64,000 bases of DNA, taken from NCBI RefSeq assembly GCF_014646075.1, contig NZ_BMMT01000009.1, positions 124,001 through 188,000 on the forward strand. The letters are read 5' to 3'. This document shows, one piece after another, positions 47,875 through 54,820 of this stretch; the stretch's first letter is position 1; every line of letters starts with the position of its first letter. Source of the stretch: Saccharopolyspora thermophila (GTDB lineage Bacteria; Actinomycetota; Actinomycetes; Mycobacteriales; Pseudonocardiaceae). The translations under genes were made by a program, and so were the position numbers. The notes under the pieces are model-generated. The model worked only from the letters and a program-made list of their open reading frames with translations, was not told the DNA's origin and did no database searches.

Positions 47875-47975
47875 CGACCGGTCGTTTCGGTGTTGGCCAT
47901 ATGGTCAGTGTTGGCGGTGACGCCGTGTGCGGTGGTGGTGCACACCCAACATCGAGCAAAGAAGGGAGTTCTCCG

Positions 47976-48728
47976 GTGCCGCACACCGCAGGCATTCTCT
48001 ACCCCGGCCACAGCGCCGAAGACGACTACCCGGCCCTCGAGCGGCTGCTCGGTGATGGCGTGCGGCTGCCGCTGGTGCACACGCTGATGCGCGAGGACGC
48101 CCACCGGGTCGACGCGCTGCTGGACATCGGCTCCGAGGAGGTGCTCGCCGACGGCGCCCGCCAGCTGCTGGGGCAGCACCGCGTGCAGTCGGTGATCTGG
48201 GCGTGCACCAGTGGCAGCTTCATCTTCGGCTGGCAGGGCGCGCGCGAGCAGGTGGAGAGGCTGCAGGCGGTCACCGGCCTGCCGACCTCCAGCACGTCGT
48301 GGGCGTTCGTGCACGCCGCGGCCGCCCTCGGGGTGCACCGGGTGGCGGTGGCCGCGACCTACCCGGCCGACGTGGCCGCGAAATTCGTGGAGTTCCTCAA
48401 GGCCGCCGACCTGGAGGTGGTGCGGCAATCCAGCCGGGGCATCATCACCGCCGCCGAGGTGGGGCGCCTGCAGCGCGAGGAGGTGCTGGCCTTCGCCGCG
48501 GCCAACGACGACGACCGGGCCGATGCGCTGCTGATGCCGGACACCGCGCTGCACACCGCGGCGTGGCTGGAGGATCTGGAGGACCGGCTCGGCAAACCCG
48601 TGCTCACCGCCAACCAGGTCAGCGCCTGGGAGGCGCTGCGGCTGGCCGGTGATCACCGGCCGCACGACGGAGTGGGAACGCTGTTCCGCACGGCAACAGC
48701 AGGGGAGCGCGAGCACTCCCCGGGATGA
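47976..48728 (+). CDS. Maleate isomerase/Asp-Glu racemase family paralogue, single-cysteine type
   Basis: 250 residues, a paralogue of the previous protein. C77 is kept (IWACTSGSF), but the second cysteine is lost: the matching segment reads LLMPDTALHT instead of SCTNL. LGKPVLTANQVSAWEALR is kept. Arylmalonate decarboxylase also has one cysteine, but the other one, so this is a different reduced form. GTG 47976 is behind GAAGGGAG. Its stop overlaps an ATG of the GntR gene (ATGA). Confidence 0.88.
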   Translation: MPHTAGILYPGHSAEDDYPALERLLGDGVRLPLVHTLMREDAHRVDALLDIGSEEVLADGARQLLGQHRVQSVIWACTSGSFIFGWQGAREQVERLQAVTGLPTSSTSWAFVHAAAALGVHRVAVAATYPADVAAKFVEFLKAADLEVVRQSSRGIITAAEVGRLQREEVLAFAAANDDDRADALLMPDTALHTAAWLEDLEDRLGKPVLTANQVSAWEALRLAGDHRPHDGVGTLFRTATAGEREHSPG

Positions 48729-48742
48729 GGAGATGGTGTCAG

Positions 48743-49435
48743 GTGCTCGGGACCGACGAGCAGAACCAGCAGCCCGGTGAACTGGAGCCGGTGCAGCGCA
48801 AGTCGACCGCGGCGATCGTGGCTGACCAGCTGCGTGCGGCGATCATGTACGGTTCGCTGCCGCCGGGCAGTCAGCTCGGGGAGGCCGAGCTGGCCGCCCG
48901 GCTCGGGGTCAGCCGCGGACCGCTGCGCGAGGCGATGCAGCGGCTGGTCGCCGAGGGGTTGCTGCGCAGCGAACCGCACCGCGGGTTGTTCGTGATGACC
49001 CTGGACGCCGACGACGTCCGCGACATCTACCTGGCGCGGCTGGCGGTGGAACGCGCCGCGTGCGAGCAGATCGTGCGTCACCACCGGGTGGAGGCGGTGG
49101 CGGAGCTGACCGCGGCACAGAGCCGGATGGTGGCCGCGGCAGGCAAGGGCGATCCGATCGAGCTGGCCGACGCCGACCAGGAGTTCCACGAGACCCTGGT
49201 GCGGGTCTCCGGCAGCCCGCGGCTGCAGCGCATGGCGCAGACGCTGCTGGTGGAGAAGCGGATGTGCCTGACGGCGCTGCAGGACAAGTACCACGCGGAC
49301 GTGCAGGCGCTCGTCGACGAGCACAAGGGGCTGGTGGACGCGATCGAGGCCGGTGACGAGCAGCTGCTGCTGCAACGCCTGCAAGCCCACATGAACGACG
49401 CCCTGAACCGCCTCAACGGCTCCATGACCAGCTGA
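48743..49435 (+). CDS. GntR-family (FCD) transcriptional regulator 2
   Basis: 230 residues: winged helix (LRAAIMYGSLPPGSQLGEAE, LGVSRGPLREAMQRLVAEGL) and an FCD ligand domain (ADADQEFHETLVRVSGS, ALVDEHKGLVDAI, LLQRLQAHMNDAL). It is probably the protein that binds the three ATTGTCAACAAT sites, since GntR-FCD proteins favour such TTGT-N-ACAA palindromes and this is the only regulator inside the site-bearing interval. GTG 48743 is behind GAGGAG; ATG 48725 overlapping the previous stop is an alternative. Confidence 0.92.
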   Translation: MLGTDEQNQQPGELEPVQRKSTAAIVADQLRAAIMYGSLPPGSQLGEAELAARLGVSRGPLREAMQRLVAEGLLRSEPHRGLFVMTLDADDVRDIYLARLAVERAACEQIVRHHRVEAVAELTAAQSRMVAAAGKGDPIELADADQEFHETLVRVSGSPRLQRMAQTLLVEKRMCLTALQDKYHADVQALVDEHKGLVDAIEAGDEQLLLQRLQAHMNDALNRLNGSMTS

Positions 49436-49455
49436 AGGCACCCAGGCAGCGGGAA

Positions 49456-49504
49456 CGACTGCGGGGTGCCTTCGCCAACCTCGGCTGAAGGCACCCCGCA
49501 GTCG
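49456..49504. terminator. 18-bp perfect hairpin with an alternative upstream partner
   Basis: CGACTGCGGGGTGCCTTC (49456-49473) pairs perfectly with 49487-49504, loop 13. The sequence GCTGAAGGCACCC occurs both at the gntR stop (49431-49443) and in the right arm (49484-49496), so the left arm could pair with either. It separates convergent genes. Confidence 0.85.
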
Positions 49505-49519
49505 GGGATCGGATCGCGG

Positions 49520-51001
49520 TCACAGGCCGCCCACGGCGACGTACTTGGTTTCCAGGAACTCCTCGATGCCCAGCTTGCCGCCCTCGCGGCCCAGACCGGA
49601 GTGCTTGACCCCGCCGAACGGCGCCGCCGGGTTGGACACGATGCCCTGGTTGAGGCCCACCATGCCGCTCTCCAGCGCCTCGGCGACCCGCAGGGCGCGC
49701 TGCACATCGCGGGTGTAGAGGTAGCTGACCAGGCCGTACTCGGTGTTGTTGGCCTGGGCGATGACGGCCTGCTCGTCGGTGAACGCGGTGATCGGCGCGA
49801 CCGGTCCGAAGATCTCCTCCCGGCTCAGCCGCGCGGCCAGTGGCACCCCGGTGAGCACCGTGGGCTGGTAGAAGTAGCCCTCGCCGTCGCGCGGGGAGCC
49901 GCCGGTGACGATCTCGGCGCCGAGCCGCACGGCGTCGTCGACCAGGTCGGTGACCTTGCCCAGTTGCGTGTCGTCGATCAGTGGCCCCACCTGCACGTCG
50001 TCGGTGACGCCGCGGCCCACCCGCAACCGGCTCATCCGCTCGGCCAGCCGGCGGGAGAACTCCTCGACGACGTCGGCGTGCACGTAGAACCGGTTGGCCG
50101 CGGTGCACGCCTCCCCGATGTTGCGCATCTTCGCCAGCATCGCGCCGTCGACCGCGGCGTCGAGGTCGGCGTCGTCGAAGACCACGAACGGGGCATTGCC
50201 GCCCAGTTCCAGCGACACCTTCAGCACCTGCTCGGCGGACTGCTCGATGAGTTTGCGGCCGACCGCGGTGGAGCCGGTGAACGACAGCTTGCGGGCCCGG
50301 CCGTCGCGGATCATCGGCTCCATCAGCCGACCCGCGCTGTGGGAGGTGACGACGTTGAGCACGCCGTCGGGCAGCCCGGCCTCCTGCAGGATTCCGGCCA
50401 GTGCCAGCATCGACAGCGGTGTCTGGTGGGCGGGCTTGATCACCGAGGTGCAGCCCGCGGCGATGGCCGGGCCGATCTTGCGGGTGCCCATGGCCATCGG
50501 GAAGTTCCAGGGGGTGATCAGCAGCGCCGGGCCGACCGGCTGGCGCATCACCAGAAACCGGCCGGTGCCGTTGGGGGCCACCGCGTAGTCGCCGCCGATG
50601 CGCACGGCTTCCTCGGAGAACCAGCGGAAGAACTCCGCGGCGTAGGTGACCTCGGCACGCGACTCGGTCAGCGGTTTGCCCATCTCCAGGGTCATCAGCA
50701 GCGCCAGGTCCTCGTGGCGCTGCATGATCAGCTCGAAGGCGCGGCGCAGGATCTCGCCGCGTTCGCGCGGTGGGTGCGTGGCCCACCGGGGTTGGGCGTC
50801 CGCGGCGGCGGCCAGCGCCGCCAGGCCGTCCTCGGGGGAGGCGTCGGCCACCGAGCACAACGCCCGCCCGGTTGAGGGGTCCTCCACGTCGAAGGTGCGT
50901 TCGCCCGTGGCGGGCCGCCACGTGCCGCCGATGAGCAGCTGTTTGGGTGCGGCGTCGACGACAGTGGCCTCGCGGGGGTGCTGTTGGGTTGAGATGGTCA
51001 T
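49520..51001 (-). CDS. gabD: Succinate-semialdehyde dehydrogenase-like aldehyde dehydrogenase
   Basis: 493 residues with an intact active site: N166 (TPWNFPMAM), E265 (SLELGGNAPF) and C299 (GEACTAANR). MRQPVGPALLITPWNFP and the GGVKHSGLGREGG end are typical of GabD, which oxidises succinate semialdehyde to succinate. The name is by family only. It is divergent from an aminotransferase gene, with operator site 3 between, a layout that suggests oxidation of the aldehyde made by that transaminase. Confidence 0.9.
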   Translation of the reverse strand: MTISTQQHPREATVVDAAPKQLLIGGTWRPATGERTFDVEDPSTGRALCSVADASPEDGLAALAAAADAQPRWATHPPRERGEILRRAFELIMQRHEDLALLMTLEMGKPLTESRAEVTYAAEFFRWFSEEAVRIGGDYAVAPNGTGRFLVMRQPVGPALLITPWNFPMAMGTRKIGPAIAAGCTSVIKPAHQTPLSMLALAGILQEAGLPDGVLNVVTSHSAGRLMEPMIRDGRARKLSFTGSTAVGRKLIEQSAEQVLKVSLELGGNAPFVVFDDADLDAAVDGAMLAKMRNIGEACTAANRFYVHADVVEEFSRRLAERMSRLRVGRGVTDDVQVGPLIDDTQLGKVTDLVDDAVRLGAEIVTGGSPRDGEGYFYQPTVLTGVPLAARLSREEIFGPVAPITAFTDEQAVIAQANNTEYGLVSYLYTRDVQRALRVAEALESGMVGLNQGIVSNPAAPFGGVKHSGLGREGGKLGIEEFLETKYVAVGGL

Positions 51002-51070
51002 GGCAACGGCGGACCCTTCTGGCTTGCACGGTGGACAGCGTTGGCCGGTGATGGTTGCATGTCACCGGAG

Positions 51071-51082
51071 ATTGTCAACAAT
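51071..51082. promoter_or_regulatory. GntR operator site 3 (ATTGTCAACAAT)
   Basis: Third exact copy of the core, between the divergent dehydrogenase (start 51001) and aminotransferase (start 51118). On the minus strand the site contains TTGACA (51078-51073), usable as a -35 box, but no good -10 box is found 16-18 bases away. Confidence 0.8.
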
Positions 51083-51117
51083 CCTACATTCGTACGCTTG
51101 GATACCTGGAGTTGATC

Positions 51118-52368
51118 ATGGCTGAGCTCTCGCCGGTCCTGAAGCAGGCCACGCCGGTCCTGGCCGCACGAGGCGAAGGCGTCTACCTCTACGACGAGCA
51201 GGACCGCCGCTACCTGGACTTCACCGCCGGGATCGGCGTCACCAGCACGGGCCACTGCCACCCGCGCGTGGTCGAAGCCGCCCAGCGCCAGGTGGGTACC
51301 CTCATCCACGGCCAGTACACGACCGTGATGCACCGGCCGCTTCTGCAGCTGACCGAACGGCTCGGCGAGGTGCTACCCGAGGGCCTGGACCGGCTGTTCT
51401 ACGTCAACTCCGGCAGCGAAGCGGTGGAGGCCGCGGTGCGGCTGGCCCGCCAGGCCACCGGGCGGCAGAACATCGTGGCCTTCCAGGGCGGCTTCCACGG
51501 CCGCACCATGGGCGCGGCCGCCCTGACCAGCTCCGGCACCAAGGTGCGCGCCGGCATCGGCCCGCTGATGCCCGGCGTGGTGTTCACCCCGTTCCCCGAG
51601 CCCTACCGGCAGCACTGCAGCCAGGCCGAGGCGGTGCGGTGGGCCCTGGCCGAGTTCGACCACCTGCTGGTCACCCTCAGCTCCCCCCGCGACACCGCGG
51701 CCATCATCGTCGAACCCGTCCTCGGCGAGGGCGGCTACATCCCGGCCCCACCGGAGTTCCTGCGCGGCCTGCGGGAACGCGCCGACCAGCACGGCATCCT
51801 GCTCATCGTCGACGAGGTGCAGACCGGCGTCGGGCGCACCGGCAGGTTCTGGGGTCATGACCACGCCGCCATCCGCCCCGACATTCTCATCACCGCCAAG
51901 GGCCTGGCCAGCGGCTTCCCGCTGTCGGCGATCGCCGCCGGCGAGGACCTCATGGCCACGGCGTGGCCGGGCTCGCAGGGCGGCACCTACGGCGGCAACG
52001 CGGTCGCGGCCGCCGCGGCCATCGCCACCCTCGACGTGGTGCGCGACGAAAAGCTCGTCGACAACGCCGCCGAGCAGGGCGCCCGGCTGCAGGAGGGACT
52101 GCGCAAGGTCGCCGCCGAGCACCCGGTGATCGGCGACGTGCGCGGCCTGGGCCTGATGATCGGCAACGAGTTCACCACCCCCGACGGGCTGCCGGACACC
52201 GCCACCGCCACCCGCGCACACCAGGCCGCCGCCGAACGCGGCCTGCTGCTGCTGACCTGCGGCCCGCACGGCAACGTGGTGCGGATGATCCCGCCGCTGA
52301 TCGTCACCGCCGAGCAGGTCGACGACGCGGTGGCACGCTGGGCCGAGGCACTCGCCGCCATCGCCTGA
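51118..52368 (+). CDS. gabT: Class III PLP aminotransferase, 4-aminobutyrate type
   Basis: 416 residues, acetylornithine/4-aminobutyrate aminotransferase family. Cofactor residues are D232 (IVDEVQTGVGRTG) and K261 (ITAKGLASGFP); FVNSGSEA appears as YVNSGSEAVEAAVRLAR. It should move an omega-amino group to 2-oxoglutarate or pyruvate, producing a semialdehyde. ATG 51118 has TGGAG upstream. The exact substrate (4-aminobutyrate, beta-alanine or another) cannot be told from sequence. Confidence 0.9.
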   Translation: MAELSPVLKQATPVLAARGEGVYLYDEQDRRYLDFTAGIGVTSTGHCHPRVVEAAQRQVGTLIHGQYTTVMHRPLLQLTERLGEVLPEGLDRLFYVNSGSEAVEAAVRLARQATGRQNIVAFQGGFHGRTMGAAALTSSGTKVRAGIGPLMPGVVFTPFPEPYRQHCSQAEAVRWALAEFDHLLVTLSSPRDTAAIIVEPVLGEGGYIPAPPEFLRGLRERADQHGILLIVDEVQTGVGRTGRFWGHDHAAIRPDILITAKGLASGFPLSAIAAGEDLMATAWPGSQGGTYGGNAVAAAAAIATLDVVRDEKLVDNAAEQGARLQEGLRKVAAEHPVIGDVRGLGLMIGNEFTTPDGLPDTATATRAHQAAAERGLLLLTCGPHGNVVRMIPPLIVTAEQVDDAVARWAEALAAIA

Positions 52369-52547
52369 CCCCCGCCTGGCCAACGGTGCCGTGTGACCTG
52401 ACGCTCACCCCCACCACCAGCCAAAACGGGTGATCGCGGGTCACCGTTTCATAGCGGTCGCTGTTTCGCGGGCGCCCGTCTGCGATGCTTCACGCCAACA
52501 CCGGCGCGCGCCGGAAGCGCCGGTCGGAACCGACGCAGGTGTGGTGC

Positions 52548-53681
52548 ATGAGTGACTGGTCGGCGGGTCAGCCGCCGAAAAGCCCGAGGCCGCAGCAGCC
52601 AGGCGGCCGCTATGACTACTACCGCCAGGCCCGCGAACCCCGCGGCGGACCACCCCCGCCCCCGCCGCCGCACCGCGGGATCCGGCCGCCGGCCCACGAC
52701 ACACCGCCGCCGCGGCCACGCCGCAAGCCCAGGCGGTGGGGGCGGCGCATCGGCGTCACCCTGGCCGTGCTGGTGGTGCTGCTCGGGGCTCTGGTGCTCT
52801 ACCTCGACAGCCTGCTGCAGCGCACCGCCGCGCTGTCCTTCTCCGGCCAGGCCGCCGACTCCTCAGGCACGAACTGGCTGCTGGTGGGCTCCGACAGCCG
52901 CGAGGGCCTGGACGAGGCCCGCCGCGAGGAGCTCTCCGCCGGTGACGCCGGCGGCCGCCGCACCGACAGCATGATGCTGGTGCACATCCCCGGCAGCGGC
53001 GGCCAGCCCGCGCTGATCAGCCTGCCCCGCGACTCCTACGTGGCCATCCCCGGCCACGGCAAGGACAAGCTCAACGCCGCCTTCTCCTACGGCGGCCCGC
53101 AGCTGCTGGCCCAGACCATCGAGCAGGCCACCGGCGTGCACATCGACCACTACGCCGAGATCGGTTTCGGCGGGTTCGCCGACCTGGTCGACGCCGTCGG
53201 CGGGGTCGAGATCTGCCTGGATGAGCCGATGAACGACGACATGGCCAACGTCCACCTACAGGCCGGCTGCCAGGAGCTCGACGGTCCCACCGCGCTGGGC
53301 TTCGTCCGCGCCCGCTACTCGCTCAAGGGCGGCGACCTGGAACGGGCGCAGAACCAGCGCAAGCTGCTGGCCGCCCTGGTCGACAAGGCCACCGGGCCAG
53401 CCACGCTGCTCAACCCGTTCCGGCTGTTCCCGCTGGCGACCGGAGCGAGCAAAACGTTCTTGGTCAACGACGGCGACCACATCTGGCACCTGGCTTCGCT
53501 GGCGCTGGCGATGGGCGACATCAGCAGCGGCCAGGGCGTGACCACAGCCGTGCCGTTCGGCCGCTTCGGAAAGGCCGCCAACGGCGGCTCGGTCATCGTG
53601 TGGGACCACGACAAGGCCAGCCGCCTGTTCGAGGCGATCGCCCACGACCAGCCCATCCCGCAGGATCTGATCGGGCAGTAG
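52548..53681 (+). CDS. LytR-CpsA-Psr (LCP) family cell-wall ligase
   Basis: 377 residues: a proline/arginine-rich cytoplasmic head (PPPPPPPHRGIRPPAHDTPP), one membrane helix (IGVTLAVLVVLLGALVLYL, about 88-106), and an outside LCP domain (NWLLVGSDSREG, RRTDSMMLVHIP, LISLPRDSYVAIPGHG, GFVRARYS). The conserved Arg/Asp that bind polyprenyl phosphate are present. Such enzymes attach glycopolymers such as arabinogalactan or teichoic acid to peptidoglycan. ATG 52548. Confidence 0.94.
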   Translation: MSDWSAGQPPKSPRPQQPGGRYDYYRQAREPRGGPPPPPPPHRGIRPPAHDTPPPRPRRKPRRWGRRIGVTLAVLVVLLGALVLYLDSLLQRTAALSFSGQAADSSGTNWLLVGSDSREGLDEARREELSAGDAGGRRTDSMMLVHIPGSGGQPALISLPRDSYVAIPGHGKDKLNAAFSYGGPQLLAQTIEQATGVHIDHYAEIGFGGFADLVDAVGGVEICLDEPMNDDMANVHLQAGCQELDGPTALGFVRARYSLKGGDLERAQNQRKLLAALVDKATGPATLLNPFRLFPLATGASKTFLVNDGDHIWHLASLALAMGDISSGQGVTTAVPFGRFGKAANGGSVIVWDHDKASRLFEAIAHDQPIPQDLIGQ

Positions 53682-53685
53682 CCAA

Positions 53686-53731
53686 CGATGCGGGCCGCCC
53701 CGGGACCGTGTCGCCGGAGCGGCCCGCATCG
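53686..53731. terminator. 13-bp perfect hairpin between LCP and GH25 genes
   Basis: CGATGCGGGCCGC (53686-53698) pairs with its complement at 53719-53731, loop 20. Convergent stops lie on both sides. Confidence 0.75.
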
Positions 53732-53746
53732 CCGTGGGAGGGACGG

Positions 53747-54598
53747 TCAGGAGATGAACCGCCGCAGCTGCTGCAGGTCGCCGTTGAAGACGTCCTGCCC
53801 GCCGGGCAACGGGCCCCGGTCGCTGTGCTGCCAGATGGTGTGGAAGCCCCACCCCGCGGGCAGCTGCCCCAGCTGCGGCCCGTAACGGGCGATCCACAGC
53901 GGATTGTTCGGCGCGAAGTCCGGATTGGCCCCGGTGCAGCGGTTCCACCAGTTCGTGGTGGTGTAGATGACCGGGAACCGGCCGGTCCGGGCATGGTAGG
54001 TGTTGCTGAAATCAGCGATCCACCGCGACATCGCCACCGGGTCCAGCCCGTAGCATGCCTCACCGTAGGGGTTGTACTCGATGTCGAGCGCCCCGGGCAG
54101 GGTCCGCCCGTCGCGCGACCAGCCGCCGCCGTTGTCGACGAAGAAGTTCGCCTGCTCGGCACCGGAGGAACGGTCGGGCAGCGCGAAGTGGTAGGCGCCG
54201 CGGATCATGCCGACCTGGTGCGAGCCGGCGTACTGCTGGGCGAAGCTGCTGTTGCGGAACCCGGTGCCCTCGGTGGCCTTGACGTAGGCGAACCGGGCCC
54301 CGTCGGCCCATGCCTTTGCCCAGTCCACGTCGCCCTGGTGGCCGCTGACGTCCATGCCCGCCACCCCGCCCGCGGGCAGCGAACGCGGCGAGCCGGTGCC
54401 CTCGACGCTGTAACCGGCCCACGCCCCGTCGGGATCGCGGGGGTCCAGCAGCGGCGCGGCCCGCGGCACACCCGGCGCGGCCTGCGCCGCCCCGCTGGTC
54501 AGCGCGGCCGCGGTCAGCAGCGCGCACAGCAGCCCGAAAGTCCTTCGTGGACGGCGTGGGCGCCGGCGTCGCCGGTGGTCGCTTCTCGCGCGTAGCAC
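53747..54598 (-). CDS. Secreted GH25 lysozyme (N-acetylmuramidase)
   Basis: 283 residues. The catalytic acids are in GMDVSGHQGDVDW and ALDIEYNPYG, and GAYHFAL and IYTTTNWWNRC are typical of GH25. It cuts the glycan strands of peptidoglycan. The N-terminus is a signal peptide with an unusually arginine-rich head (RSDHRRRRRPRRPRRTFG), including RRTF, so export by the Tat route is possible. GTG 54598 has GAGGAGGGG upstream. Its leader carries marked secondary structure. Confidence 0.92.
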   Translation of the reverse strand: MLRARSDHRRRRRPRRPRRTFGLLCALLTAAALTSGAAQAAPGVPRAAPLLDPRDPDGAWAGYSVEGTGSPRSLPAGGVAGMDVSGHQGDVDWAKAWADGARFAYVKATEGTGFRNSSFAQQYAGSHQVGMIRGAYHFALPDRSSGAEQANFFVDNGGGWSRDGRTLPGALDIEYNPYGEACYGLDPVAMSRWIADFSNTYHARTGRFPVIYTTTNWWNRCTGANPDFAPNNPLWIARYGPQLGQLPAGWGFHTIWQHSDRGPLPGGQDVFNGDLQQLRRFIS

Positions 54599-54625
54599 TG
54601 CATTCCCCTCCTCACCACCTGGGCT

Positions 54626-54647
54626 TTCCCCGGGTGGTTCCGGGGAA
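54626..54647 (-). promoter_or_regulatory. Structured leader of the GH25 gene with possible pseudoknot
   Basis: On the minus strand an 8-bp stem TTCCCCGG/CCGGGGAA encloses the loop AACCAC. Downstream GGTGGT (about 54618-54613) is complementary to ACCACC in the loop and stem edge, and GGGGAA next to the ribosome site repeats the stem's right arm. Two competing folds could expose or hide the ribosome site. Confidence 0.4.
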
Positions 54648-54717
54648 GCGACCGACGCCGAAAGCGGAGATCGTGTGCGTTGGGAGAATAACCCGGTACC
54701 GCACCTCGCGCTGTGTT

Positions 54718-54759
54718 CTGCCGCCACTGTGGACCCGCCGGGGTCCACAGTGGCGGCAG
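54718..54759. repeat. 19-bp perfect inverted repeat between divergent genes
   Basis: The arms CTGCCGCCACTGTGGACCC (54718-54736) and 54741-54759 are exact complements around a 4-base loop. Unlike the other hairpins it is between gene starts, not ends. Confidence 0.85.
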
Positions 54760-54820
54760 GCAGGGGTGACGCAGATCTCCCGACTGGAGAATCAGCGGCG
54801 CGTCAGGTAGGTCTCGGGGC

